The notes under the pieces: generated by a model
Database searches by the model: none
Seen by the model: the letters and a program-made list of their open reading frames with translations, nothing else
Told to the model about the DNA's origin: nothing
Program-made: the position numbers and the translations under genes
NCBI GenBank assembly: GCA_001695595.3
Contig: MBPM02000199.1
Span: 1-64,000, forward strand
Reading direction: 5' to 3'
Source: Plasmopara viticola
Taxonomy: Eukaryota > Oomycota > Peronosporomycetes > Peronosporales > Peronosporaceae
DNA: 64,000 bases
Shown: positions 1 to 12,649 of the stretch, piece after piece
Numbering within the stretch: position 1 is the first letter of the stretch
How the letters are laid out: the number at the start of each line of letters is the position of its first letter

Positions 1-1684
1 AGCTTGAAGAAATTTCGCAGCTGTACTTATTTGGAAAGAACGAACTAAGCAGAGAAAGTCGCACATAACAATCGTACTTCTTTTCTTGCAGAACTAGCGT
101 GATTGATAGTGAATTTTTTAAGAAACGAACTTAGCTGAAAATGTAGTTCTTATTCGTACTTAGCTAAGCTTTTGTGGATTAAGCGTGATTGGAAAAACAA
201 TTATTTGAAAATGTTATAGCAGAATGAAAATCGTATTAACGTTGCACCTAGCTCAAATATTGTTAATAAGCTTGATTGGAAACGAAATTATTCGAAAGCA
301 AAATTACAGTAATGCAATCGTACTTAGCTGACTTCAGTAATTATAGCGTAAATAAATGTAAAAAACAGGTAAATAATAGACTTATCAGATAATGTCGTAC
401 TTAACATTCGTACTTAGCTTGAAGATAATGCGCAGGTGTAATTATTGAAAATGAACGAACTTAGAAGGAAATGTCGTACTTAACAACTGGACTTCTTTTC
501 TTGCAGAACTAGCGGGGTTAGCAGTGAAATCTTCCTAAGAAACGGACTTAGCAGAAAGTGTTGTTTTTATTCGTACTTAGCTTAGCATTTAGAGTATAGC
601 GTAATTGGAAAATTTGGAAAACGCCGGACGTAGCAGAAAATACCGTTTTCAGTATCTATACATAGCTTAGATTTTGTGTATGCCGCGTGTTTATATGAAG
701 GCATTCTTGAAATTGTTATTAGCAGAATGAAAATCGTATTTAAAAATTGCACCTAGCTCAAATATTGTTAATATAGCTTGATTGGAAACGAAAATATATT
801 GGAAAGCGGACTTAGCAGAAGCAACGATCGTACTTAACTTAGATTTCAGTAATTATAGCGTAAGTAAAGGTAAGAAATAATTAAATGCTAGACTATCCAA
901 TAGATGTCGTACTTGACATTCGTACTTAGCTTGTAGAAATTTCGCAGCTGTACTTATTTGGAAAGAACGAACTAAGCAGAGAAAGTCGTACATAACAATC
1001 GTACTTCTTTTCTTGCAGAACTAGCGTGATTGATAGTGAAATTTTCTTAAGAAACGAACTTAGCAGAAAATGTAGTTCTTATTCGTACTTAGCTAAGCTT
1101 TTGTGGATTAAGCGTGATTGGAAAAACAAATTTTTATAATTTTATTAGCAGAATGAAAATTGTATTCAACGATTGCACCTAGCTCAAATATTGTTAATAT
1201 AGCTTGATTGGAAACGGAAATATATTCGAAAGCAAACTTAGCAGTAATGACAATCGTACTTAGCTTAGACTTCAGTAATTATAGCGTAAATAAATGTAAA
1301 AACAGGTAAATAATAGACTTATCAGATAATGTCGTACTTAACATTCGTACTTAGCTTGAAGATAATGCGCAGGTGTAATTATTGAAAATGAACGAACTTA
1401 GCAGGAAATGTCGTACTTAACAACTGGACTTCTTTTCTTGCAGAACTAGCGGGGTTAGCAGTGAAATCTTCCTAAGAAACGGACTTAGCAGAAAGTGTTG
1501 TTTTTGTTCGTACTTAGCTTAGCATTTAGAGTATAGCGTAATTGGAAAATTTGAAAAACGCCGGACAAAGCAGAAAATACCGTTTTCAGTATCTATACTT
1601 AGCTTAGATTTTGTGTATGCCGCGTGATTATATAAAGGCATTCTTCAAATTGTTATTAGCAGAATGAGAATCGTATTAAAAATT

Positions 1685-1746
1685 GCACCTAGCTCAAATA
1701 TTGTTAATATAGCTCGCACCTAGCTCAAATATTGTTAATATAGCTT
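1685..1746. repeat. 31-bp tandem duplication inside one A unit
   Basis: The segment beginning gcacctagctcaaatattg is present twice in direct succession (1685-1715 and 1716-1746). This accounts for that unit measuring 969 bp rather than about 938. It looks like a private slippage event, since no neighbouring unit carries it. Confidence 0.9.
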
Positions 1747-4704
1747 GATTGGAAACGAAAATATATATTGGAAAGCGGACTTAGCAGAAGCGACGATCGT
1801 ACTTAACTTAGATTTCAGTAATTATAGCGTAAGTAAATGTAAAAAATAATTAAATACTAGACTATTCAATAGATGTCGTACTTGACATTCGTACTTAGCT
1901 TGTAGAAATTTCGCAGCTGTACTTATTTGGAAAGAACGAACTAAGCAGAGAAAGTCGTACATAACAATCGTACTTCTTTTCTTGCAGAACTAGCGTGATT
2001 GATAGTGAAATTTTCTTAAGAAACGAACTTAGCAGAAAATGTAGTTCTTATTCGTACTTAGCTAAGCTTTTGTGGATTAAGCGTGATTGGAAAAACAATT
2101 TTTTAAAATTGTTATTAGCAGAATGAAAATCGTATTCAACGATTGCACCTAGCTCAAATATTGTTAATATAGCTTGATTGGAAACGGAAATATATTCGAA
2201 AGCAAACTTAGCAGTAATGACAATCGTACTTAGCTTAGACTTCAGTAATTATAGCGTAATAAATGTAAAAACAGGTAAATAATAGCTTATCAAATAATGT
2301 CGTACTTAACATTCGTACTTAGCTTGAAGATAATGCGCAGGTGTAATTATTGAAAATGAACAAACTTAGAAGGAAATGTCGTACTTAACAATCGGACTTC
2401 TTTTCTTGCAGAACTAGCGGGGTTAGCAGTGAAATCTTCCTAAGAAACGGACTTAGCAGAAAGTGTTGTTTTTATTCGTACTTAGCTTAGCATTTAGAGT
2501 ATAGCGTAATTGGAAAATTTGGAAAACGCCGGACATAGCAGAAAATACCGTTTTCAGTATCTATACATAGCTTAGATTTTGTGTATGCCGCGTGATTATA
2601 TAAAGGCATTCTTGAAATTGTTATTAGCAGAATGAAAATCGTATTTAAAAATTGCACCTAGCTCAAATATTGTTAATATAGCTTGATTGGAAACGAAAAT
2701 ATATTGGAAAGCGGACTTAGCAGAAGCGACGATCGTACTTAACTTAGATTTCAGTAATTATAGCGTAAGTAAATGTAAAAAATAATTAAATACTAGACTA
2801 TTCAATAGATGTCGTACTTGACATTCGTACTAGCTTGTAGAAATTTCGCAGCTGTACTTATTTAGAAAGAACGAACTAAGCAGAGAAAGTCGTACATAAC
2901 AATCGTACTTCTTTTCTTGCAGAACTAGCGTGATTGATAGTGAAATTTTCTTAAGAAACGAACTTAGCTGAAAATGTAGTTCTTATTCGTACTTAGCTAA
3001 GCTTTTGTGGATTAAGCGTGATTGGAAAAACAATTTTGAAATGTTATAGCAGAATGAAAATCGTATTCAAATTGCACCTAGCTCAAATATTGTTAATATA
3101 GCTTGATTGGAAACGGAAATATATTCGAAAGCAAACTTAGCAGTAATGACAATCGTACTTAGCTTAGACTTCAGTAATTATAGCGTAATTAAATGTAAAA
3201 AACAGGTAAATAATAGACTTATCAGATAATGTCGTACTTAACATTCGTACTTAGCTTGAAGATAATGCGCAGGTGTAATTATTGAAAATGAAAAACTTAA
3301 GGAAAGTCGTACTAACAACTGGACTTCATTTCTTGCAGAACTAGCGGGGTTAGCAGTGAAATCTTCCTAAGAAACGGACTTAGCAGAAAGTGTTGTTTTT
3401 ATTCGTACTTAGCTTAGCATTTAGAGTATAGCGTAATTGGAAAATTTGGAAAACGCCGGACGTAGCAGAAAATACCGTTTTCAGTATCTATACATAGCTT
3501 AGATTTTGTGTATGCCGCATGATTATATATAGGCATTCTTGAAATTGTTATTAGCAGAATGAAAATCGTATTTAAAAATTGCACCTAGCTCAAATATTGT
3601 TAATATAGCTTGATTGGAAACGAAAATATATTGGAAATCGGACTTAGCGAAAGCGACGATCGTGCTTAACTTAGATTTCAGTAATTATAGCGTAAGTAAA
3701 GGTAAGAAATAATTAAATACTAGACAATTCAATAGATGTAGTACTTGACATTCGTATCTAGCTTGAAGAAATTTCGCAGCTGTACTTATTTGGAAAGAAC
3801 GAACTAAGCAGAGAAAGTCGTACATAACAATCGTACTTCTTTTCTTGCAGAACTAGCGTGATTGATAGTGAAACTTTCTTAAGAAACGAACTTAGCAGAA
3901 AATGTAGTTCCTATTCGTACTTAGCTAAGCTTTTGTGGATTAAGCGTGATTGGAAAACAATTATTTGAAAATGGTATCAGCAGAATGAAAATCGTATTCA
4001 ACGATTGCACCTAGCTCAAATATTGTTAATATAGCTTGATTGGAAACGGAAATATATTCGAAAGCAAACTTAGCAGTAATGACAATCGTACTTAGCTTAG
4101 ACTTCAGTAGTTATAGCGTAAATAAATGTAAAAAACAGGTAAATAATAGACTTATCAGATAATGTCGTACTTAACATTCGTACTTAGCTTGAAGATAATG
4201 CGCAGGTGTAATTATTGAAAATGAACGAACTTAGCAGGAAACGTCGTACTTAACAACTGGACTTCATTTCTTGCAGAACTAGCGGGGTTAGCAGTGAAAT
4301 CTTCCTAAGAAACGGACTTAGCAGAAAGTGTTGTTTTTATTCGTACTTAGCTTAGCATTTAGAGTATAGCGTAATTGGAAAATTTGGAAAACGCCGGACG
4401 TAGCAGAAAATACCGTTTTCAGTATCTATACATAGCTTAGATTTTGTGTATGCCGCATGATTATATATAGGCATTCTTGAAATTGTTATTAGCAGAATGA
4501 AAATCGTATTTAAAAATTGCACCTAGCTCAAATATTGTTAATATAGCTTGATTGGAAACGAAAATATATTGGAAATCGGACTTAGCGAAAGCGACGATCG
4601 TGCTTAACTTAGATTTCAGTAATTATAGCGTAAGTAAAGGTAAGAAATAATTAAATACTAGACAATTCAATAGATGTAGTACTTGACATTCGTATCTAGC
4701 TTGA

Positions 4705-6387
4705 AGAAATTTCGCAGCTGTACTTATTTGGAAAGAACGAACTAAGCAGAGAAAGTCGTACATAACAATCGTACTTCTTTTCTTGCAGAACTAGCGTGAT
4801 TGATAGTGAAACTTTCTTAAGAAACGAACTTAGCAGAAAATGTAGTTCCTATTCGTACTTAGCTAAGCTTTTGTGGATTAAGCGTGATTGGAAAACAAAT
4901 TTCTATAATTTTTATTAGCAGTAATGACAATCGTACTTAGCTTAGACTTCAGTAATTATAGCGTAAATAAATGTAAAAAACAGGTAAATAATAGACTTAT
5001 CAGATAATGTCGTACTTAACATTCGTACTTAGCTTGAAGATAATGCGCAGGTGTAATTATTGAAAATGAACGAACTTAGCAGGAAATGTCGTACTTAACA
5101 ACTGGACTTCATTTCTTGCAGAACTAGCGGGGTTAGCAGTGAAATCTTCCTAAGAAACGGACTTAGCAGAAAGTGTTGTTTTTATTCGTACTTAGCTTAG
5201 CATTTAGAGTATAGCGTAATTGGAAAATTTGGAAAACGCCGGACGTAGCAGAAAATACCGTTTTCAGTATCTATACATAGCTTAGATTTTGTGTATGCCG
5301 CATGATTATATATAGGCATTCTTGAAATTGTTATTAGCAGAATGAAAATCGTATTTAAAAATTGCACCTAGCTCAAATATTGTTAATATAGCTTGATTGG
5401 AAACGAAAATATATTGGAAATCGGACTTAGCGAAAGCGACGATCGTGCTTAACTTAGATTTCAGTAATTATAGCGTAAGTAAAGGTAAGAAATAATTAAA
5501 TACTAGACAATTCAATAGATGTAGTACTTGACATTCGTATCTAGCTTGAAGAAATTTCGCAGCTGTACTTATTTGGAAAGAACGAACTAAGCAGAGAAAG
5601 TCGTACATAACAATCGTACTTCTTTTCTTGCAGAACTAGCGTGATTGATAGTGAAACTTTCTTTAGAAACGAACTTAGCAGAAAATGTAGTTCCTATTCG
5701 TACTTAGCTAAGCTTTTGTGGATTAAGCGTGATTGGAAAAACAAATTTCTATAATTTTTATTAGCAGTAATGACAATCGTACTTAGCTTAGACTTCAGTA
5801 ATTATAGCGTAAATAAATGTAAAAAACAGGTAAATAATAGACTTATCAGATAATGTCGTACTTAACATTCGTACTTAGCTTGAAGATAATGCGCAGGTGT
5901 AATTATTGAAAATGAACGAACTTAGAAGGAAATGTCGTACTTAACAACTGGACTTCTTTTCTTGCAGAACTAGCGGGGTTAGCAGTGAAATCTTCCTAAG
6001 AAACGGACTTAGCAGAAAGTGTTGTTTTTATTCGTACTTAGCTTAGCATTTAGAGTATAGCGTAATTGGAAAATTTGGAAAACGCCGGACATAGCAGAAA
6101 ATACCGTTTCAGTATTTAAACATAGCTTAGATTTTGTGTATGCCGCATGATTATATATAGGCATTCTTGAAATTGTTATTAGCAGAATGAAAATCGTATT
6201 AAAAAATTGCACCTCGCTCAAATATTGTTAATATAGCTTGATTGGAAATCAAAATATATTGGAAAGCGGATTTAGCAGAAGCAACGATCGTACTTAACTT
6301 AGATTTCAGTAATTAAGAAAATGTAAAAAATAATTAAATACTAGACTATTCAATAGATGTCGTACTTGACATTCGTACTTAGCTTGT
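4705..6387. repeat. Two consecutive A units lacking about one submonomer
   Basis: These two units measure 845 and 838 bp instead of about 938. In both, the text passes from the third submonomer (near 4898-4915 and 5742-5760) straight into agcagtaatgacaatcg, so a ~93-bp stretch including gcacctagctcaaatattg is missing. The junction (ataatttttattagcagtaa) is the same in both. One deletion followed by duplication of the shortened unit is the simplest explanation. Confidence 0.88.
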
Positions 6388-7313
6388 AGAAATTTCGCAG
6401 CTGTACTTATTTAGAAAGAACGAACTAAGCAGAGAAAGTCGTACATAACAATCGTACTTCTTTTCTTGCAGAACAAGCGTGATTGATAGTGAAACTTTCT
6501 TAAGAAACGACCTTAGCAGAAAATGTAGTTCTTATTCGTACTTAACTAAGCTATTGTGGATTAAGCGTGGTTGGAAAAACCAATTTATTAAAATTGTTAT
6601 TAGCAGAATAAAAATCGTATTTAACAATTGCACCTAGCTCAAATAATGTTAATATAGCTTGATTGGAAACGAAAATATATTCGAAAGCGAATTTAGCAGT
6701 AATGACAATCGTACTTAGCTTAGACTTTAGTAATTAGAACGTAATTAGATGTAAAAAACAGGTAAATAATAGACTTATCAGATAATGTCGTACTTAACAT
6801 TCGTACTTAGCTTGAAGATAATGCGCAGGTGTAATTATTGAAAATGAACGAACTTAGCAGGAAATGTCGTACTTAACAACTGGACTTCTTTTCTTGCAGA
6901 ACTAGCGGGGTTAGCAGTGAAATCTTCCTAAGAAACGGACTTAGCAGAAAGTGTTGTTTTTATTCGTACTTAGCTTAGCATTTAAAGTATAGCGTAATTG
7001 GAAAATTTGGAAAACGCCGGACGTAGCAGAAAATACCGTTTTCAGTATCTATACATAGCTTAGATTTTGTGTATGCCGCATGATTATATATAGGCATTCT
7101 TGAAATTGTTATTAGCAGAATGAAAATCGTATTTAAAAATTGCACCTAGCTCAAATATTGTTAATATAGCTTGATTGGAAACGAAAATATATTGGAAATC
7201 GGACTTAGCGAAAGCGACGATCGTGCTTAACTTAGATTTCAGTAATTATAGCGTAAGTAAAGGTAAGAAATAATTAAATACTAGACAATTCAATAGATGT
7301 AGTACTTGACATT

Positions 7314-8251
7314 CGTATCTAGCTTGAAGAAATTTCGCAGCTGTACTTATTTGGAAAGAACGAACTAAGCAGAGAAAGTCGTACATAACAATCGTACTTC
7401 TTTTCTTGCAGAACTAGCGTGATTGATAGTCTAATTTTTTAAGAAACGAACTTAGCTGAAAATGTAGTTCTTATTCGTACTTAGCTAAGCTTTTGTGGAT
7501 TTAGCGTGATTGGAAAAACAATTATTTGAAAATGTTATCAGCAGAATGAAAATCGTATTCAACGATTGCACCTAGCTCAAATATTGTTAATATAGCTTGA
7601 TTGGAAACGAAATTATATTCGAAAGCAAACTTAGCAGTAATGACAATCGTACTTAGCTTAGACTTCAGTAATTATAGCGTAAATAAATGTAAAAAACAGG
7701 TAAATAATAGACTTATCAGATAATGTCGTACTTAACATTCGTACATAGCTTGAAGATAATGCGCAGGTGCAATCATTGAAAATGAACAAACTCAGAAGGA
7801 AATGTCGTACTTAACAACTGGACTTCTTTTCTTGCAGAACTAGCGGGGTTAGCAGTGAAATCTTCCTAAGAAACGGACTTAGCAGAAAGTGTTGTTTTTA
7901 TTCGTACTTAGCTTAGCATTTAGAGTATAGCGTAATTGGAAAATTTGGAAAACGCCGGACGTAGCAGAAAATACCGTTTTCAGTATCTATACATAGCTTA
8001 GATTTTGTGTATGCCGCATGATTATATATAGGCATTCTTGAAATTGTTATTAGCAGAATGAAAATCGTATTTAAAAATTGCACCTAGCTCAAATATTGTT
8101 AATATAGCTTGATTGGAAACGAAAATATATTGGAAATCGGACTTAGCGAAAGCGACGATCGTGCTTAACTTAGATTTCAGTAATTATAGCGTAAGTAAAG
8201 GTAAGAAATAATTAAATACTAGACAATTCAATAGATGTAGTACTTGACATT
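7314..8251 (+). repeat. Reference A unit showing its 11 submonomers
   Basis: This well-preserved unit can be cut into 11 submonomers starting at about 7314, 7393, 7476, 7563, 7648, 7740, 7818, 7903, 7987, 8077 and 8160. Their lengths are 79, 83, 87, 85, 92, 78, 85, 84, 90, 83 and 92 bp. Nearly every one opens with a variant of cgtacttagcttag, often has a middle box like tatagcgtgattggaaa, and ends with a variant of ggacttagcagaaaatg. Submonomers 1-5 form A1 and 6-11 form A2. Numbers 1/6, 2/7, 4/10 and 5/11 are clear counterparts, and A2 has one extra submonomer around 7903-8076. Exact cut points are mine and could shift by a few bases. Confidence 0.85.
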
Positions 8252-9084
8252 CGTATCTAGCTTGAAGAAATTTCGCAGCTGTACTTATTTGGAAAGAACG
8301 AACTAAGCAGAGAAAGTCGTACATAACAATCGTACTTCTTTTCTTGCAGATCTAGCGTGATTGATAGTGAAATTTTTTTAAGAAACGAACTTAGCTGAAA
8401 ATGTAGTTCTTATTCGTACTGAGCTAAGCTTTTGTGAATTAAGAGTAATTGGAAAAACAAATTTTTAGAAATGTTATTAGCAGAATGGAAATCGTATTTG
8501 AAAATTTCACCTAGCTTAAATATTCTCGATATAGCTTGGAAACGGAATTACATTCGAAAGCGAACTTAGCAGTAATGACAATCGTACATAGCTTAGACTT
8601 CAGTAATTATAGCGCAATTAAATGTAAAAACTAGGTAAACAACAGATTTATCGATGAATGACGTACTTAACATTCGTACTGAGCTTGGAGATATTGCGCA
8701 GGTGTAAAAATCACAAACTTAGCAGAAAATGTCGTACTTTACAATCGTACTTTTTTCCTTGCAGAACTAGCGTAATTGATAGTGAAAATTACCTTGAAAA
8801 CGGACTTGACAAAAAACATCGTTCTAATTCGTACTTGGCCTAGCTTTTGTGGATATAGCTTAATCGAAAAAAAATTAACGTCGGAAAAAGCAGAAAAGAC
8901 CGTTTTCAATATCTATACATACCTTAGATTTTGTGAATGGAGCGTGATTGGAAAAACAAATTTTAGGATCGTAATCAGCAGAAAGAAAATCGCATTTAAC
9001 AATTGCACCTAGCTTAAATGCTGTTGATAAAGCTTGATTGGAAACGAAAATATTTTGAAAAGTGGACTTAGCAGAAACGGCAAC

Positions 9085-9207
9085 ATATCTGGAGGTGGTT
9101 ATCCAGCATTATATCAGCATTCATTTTGTTTTTTTTGCCACTTAGAAGTTTATGCTTTAATTTCACCAGCTTTTGGTATTATAGGTCAAGTTTCATTATA
9201 TATTAAT
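9085..9207 (+). pseudogene. cox1 (fragment): Mitochondrial cox1 fragment (NUMT) inside satellite A, copy 1
   Basis: Cytochrome c oxidase subunit I is the mitochondrial inner-membrane catalytic subunit of respiratory complex IV. Here the plus strand reads [18 protein letters not shown] and then [18 protein letters not shown]. This matches the conserved cox1 segment around [30 protein letters not shown], which holds the copper-B histidine and its cross-linked tyrosine. Only about 40 codons remain, with no start, no rest of the gene, and damaged key positions (the aspartate after GGG, the tryptophan, and glycine/proline around the histidine). It is a dead nuclear copy. It replaces the tail of one A submonomer and is flanked by A sequence (gtggacttagcagaa before, gaacttaacattcgtactt after). 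Identification is from motif recognition, not a search. Confidence 0.88.
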
Positions 9208-11050
9208 GTAGAACTTAACATTCGTACTTAGCTTGAAGATATTGCGCAGGTGTAATTATTCAAAAGAACGAACTTAGCAGAAAATGTTGTACTTTGTAAT
9301 CGGACTTCTTTTCTTACAGACCCATCGTAATTGGTAAGGAAATTTTCCTAAGAAACGGACTTAGCAGAAACTATTATTCCTATTCGTACTTAGCTAAGTT
9401 TTTTGAGTATAGCGTAATTGGAGAATCTAAAAAACGCCGGGCGTGGCAGAAAATACCGTTTTTAGTATCTATACTTAGCTTAGATTTTGTGTATGCCGTG
9501 TGATTACAAAAAAGAATTTTAAAAATCGTTAATAGCAGAATGAACATCATATTTGACAATTGCACCTAGCTTAAATGTTGTTGATATAGCTCAGTTGGAT
9601 ACAAAAATATATTGGAAAGCGGACTTAGAAGAATCGACAATCGTACTTAGCTTAGATTTCGGTAATTATAGCGTTAGTAAATGTAAGAAATAATTAAATA
9701 CTAGACTATTCAATAGATGTCGTACTTGACATTCGTACTTAGCTCGTAGAAATTTCGCAGCTGTACTTATCTAGAAAGAACGAACTAAGCAGAGAAAGTC
9801 GTACAGAACAATCGTACTTCTTTTCTTGCAGAACTAGCGTGATTGATAGTAAAATTTCCTTAAGAAACGACCTTAGCAGAAAATGTAGTTCTTATTCATA
9901 CTAAGCTAAGCTTTTGTGGATAAAGCATCATTGAAAAAACAAATTTTAAATTGTTATCAGCAGAAAGAAAATCGTATTTAACAATTGCACCTAGCTCAAA
10001 TATTGTCGATATAGCTGGATTGAAAATGGAAATATGTTTGAAAGCGAACTTAGCAGTAATGACTACATAGCATAGACTTCAGTAATTATAGCGTAATCTA
10101 ATGTAAAAAACAGGTAAATAATAGACTTATCAGATAATGTCGTACTTAACATTCGTACTCAGCTTGAAGATAATGCGCAGGTGTAATTATTGAAATTGAA
10201 CAGATTTAGAGGGAAATGTCGTACTTAACAATCGTACTTCTTTTCTTGCAGAACTAGCGTGATTAGTAGGAAATCTTCCTAAGAAACGGACTCAGCAGGA
10301 ACTATTGTTTTTATTCGTACTAAGCTTAGCTTTTAGAGTATAGCAGTATCTATACTTAGCTCAGATATTGTGTATGCCGCGTGATTATATAAAGGCATTC
10401 TTGAAGTCGTTATTAGCAGAATGAAAATAGTTTTTAACAATTGCACCTAGCTCAAATATTGTTAATATAGCTTCATTGGAAACGAAAAATATTGGAAAGC
10501 GGACTTGGCAGAAGCGACGATCGTACTTAGCTTTGATTTCAGTAATTATAGCGTAATTAAATGTAAAAACTAGGTAAACAACAGATTTATCGATGAATGA
10601 CGTACTTAACAGTCGTACTTAGCTTGAAGATATTGCGCAGGTGTATTTAATGTAAAAGAACGGCCGTAGCAAAAAATGTCGTACTTTACAATCGTACTTT
10701 ACAATCGTACTTTTTTCCTTGCAGAACTAGCGTAATTGGTAGTGAAATTTTCCTTAGAAACGGACTCAGCAGAAAACATCGATCTTATTCGTACTCAGCC
10801 TAGCTTTTGTGGATACAGCGCAATCGGAAAAATAGAAAAACTAACGTCAAATATAGCAGAAAATACCGTTTTCAATATCTACACTTGGCTTAGATTTTGT
10901 GTATGTAGCGCGATTGGAAAAACAAATCTTAGGATCGTAATCAGCAGAAAAAAAATCGTATTTAACGATTGCACCTAGCTTAAATGCTGATAATATAGCT
11001 TGATTGGAAACGAAAATATTTTGAAAAGTGGACTTAGCAGAAGTGGCAAT

Positions 11051-11170
11051 CCATCTGGAGGTGGTTATCCAGCATTATATCAACATTTATTTTATTTTTG
11101 GCAACTCAGAAGTTAATGTTTTGATTTCACCAGCTTTTGCTATTATAAGTCAAGTTTCATTATCCATTAA
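11051..11170 (+). pseudogene. cox1 (fragment): Mitochondrial cox1 fragment (NUMT) inside satellite A, copy 2
   Basis: This is the same ~120-bp insert at the same position in the A repeat, starting ccatctggaggtggttatcc. It reads [14 protein letters not shown] and then loses frame around the ggcaactcagaagtt segment, where the HPEVY motif should be. The DNA still aligns to the end (caccagcttttgctattata). Flanks match the other two copies, including aaatattttgaaaagtgg upstream. A single original insertion later copied with the satellite fits better than three separate transfers. Confidence 0.88.
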
Positions 11171-12528
11171 TTTCGTACTTAACATTCGTACTTAGCTTAA
11201 ATATTTTGCGCAGGTGTAATTATATAAAAAGAACAAACTTAGCAGAAATTGTCGTACATAACAATCGAACTTCTTTTCTTGCAGAACTAGCGTGATTGAT
11301 AGTGAAATTTCTTCAAAAAACGACCTTAGCAGAAAATGTAGTTTTTATTCGTACTTAGCTAAGCTGTTGTGGATAAAGCATGATTGAAAAAACAAATATA
11401 TAAAATTGTTATCAGCATAAAATAATCGTATTTAACAATTGCACCTAGCTCAAATATTGTCGATATAGCTTGATTGGAAACTAAAATATATTTGAAAAAT
11501 AGCAAAAATGACAATTGTACTTAGCTTGGATTTCAGTAATTATAGCGTAATTGAATGTAAAAAAAGGTAAATAGTAGACTAATCCGATAATGTTGTATCT
11601 AACATTCGTACTTAGCTTGAAGATAATGCGCAGGCGTAATTATTGAAAATGAACAAACCTAGAAGGAAATGTCGTACTTAACAATCGGACTTCTTCTCTT
11701 GCAGAACTAGTAGGATTAGTGAAATTTTCCTAAGAAACGGACGTAGCAGAAAGTATTATTCTTATTCGTACTTAGCTTAGCTTTGAGCATATAGCGTAAT
11801 TGGAAAATTTGAAAAAACGCCGGATATAGCAGAAAATACCGTTTTCAGCATCTATACTTAGCTTGGATTTTGTGTATGCCGCGTGATTATATAAAGGCAT
11901 TCTTAAAACTGTTATTAGCTGAATGAAAATCGTATTTGACAAGTGCACCCAGCTTAAATATTGTTTATATAGCTTATTTTGAAACGAATAATATATTAAA
12001 AAGCGGACTTATCAGAAGCGGCAATCGTACTTAGCTTAGAAATCAGAGATTTTAGTGTAATTAAATGTAAAACCTAGGTAAACAACAGATTTTTCGATGA
12101 ATGACGTAATTAACATTCGTACTTAGCTTGAAGATATTTCGCATGTGTAATTATTAGAAAGAACGAATTTAGCAGAAAATGTCGTACTTTACAATCGTAC
12201 ATTTTTCCTTTCAGAACTAGCGTAATTGGTAGTAAATTTTTTCTAAGAAACGGACTTAGCAGAAATCATCGTTCTTATTCGTACTTAGCCTAGCTTTTGT
12301 GGATATAGCGTAATCGGAAAAATAGAAAAACTCACGTCGAATATAGCAGAAAATACCGTTTTCAACATCTACACTTGGCTTAGATTTTGTGTATGTAGCG
12401 TGATTCGTAGAATCGTAATCAGCAGAAAGGAAATCGTATTTAACGATTGCACCTAGCTTAAATGCTGATGATATAGCTTGATTGGAAACGAAAATAATTT
12501 GAAAAGTGGACTTAACAGAAATGGCAAT

Positions 12529-12649
12529 CCATCTGGAGTTGGTTATCCAGCATTATATCAACATTTATTTTGTTTATTTTGCCACTCAGAAGTTTATGTT
12601 TGATTTCACCAGCTTTTGGTATCATAAGTCAAGTTTCATTATCCATTAA
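12529..12649 (+). pseudogene. cox1 (fragment): Mitochondrial cox1 fragment (NUMT) inside satellite A, copy 3
   Basis: Third copy of the insert. It reads [23 protein letters not shown]. It then shifts frame after gtttatg, apparently by loss of one base compared with copy 1, before caccagcttttggtatcata. It keeps tcagaagtttatgt, the DNA of the copper-B histidine/tyrosine region. The flanks are again A-satellite blocks: aaaagtggacttaacagaa upstream and gaactcaacattcgtactt downstream. Confidence 0.88.

Larger units (their letters stand above)
1..8440. repeat. Satellite family A, regular ~938-bp dimeric higher-order array
   Basis: A landmark (agaaatttcgcagctg) recurs at about 8, 935, 1904, 2839, 3767, 4705, 5550, 6388, 7328 and 8266. 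This gives spacings of 927, 969, 935, 928, 938, 845, 838, 940 and 938 bp. Each unit has two related halves, which I call A1 (about 426 bp) and A2 (about 512 bp). They share blocks such as ttcttgcagaactagcg, gcacctagctcaaatattg and cgtacttagctt in the same order. A2 carries one extra block containing gccggac and taccgttttcagtatct. The copies differ by scattered substitutions and small indels. No open frame exceeds 70-80 codons. I infer non-coding satellite DNA; a transcript is not excluded. Confidence 0.96.

Noticed and set aside
1..8440. CRISPR array
   Set aside because: Repeats are about 85 and 938 bp, AT-rich and degenerate, with no unique spacers, in a eukaryotic context.
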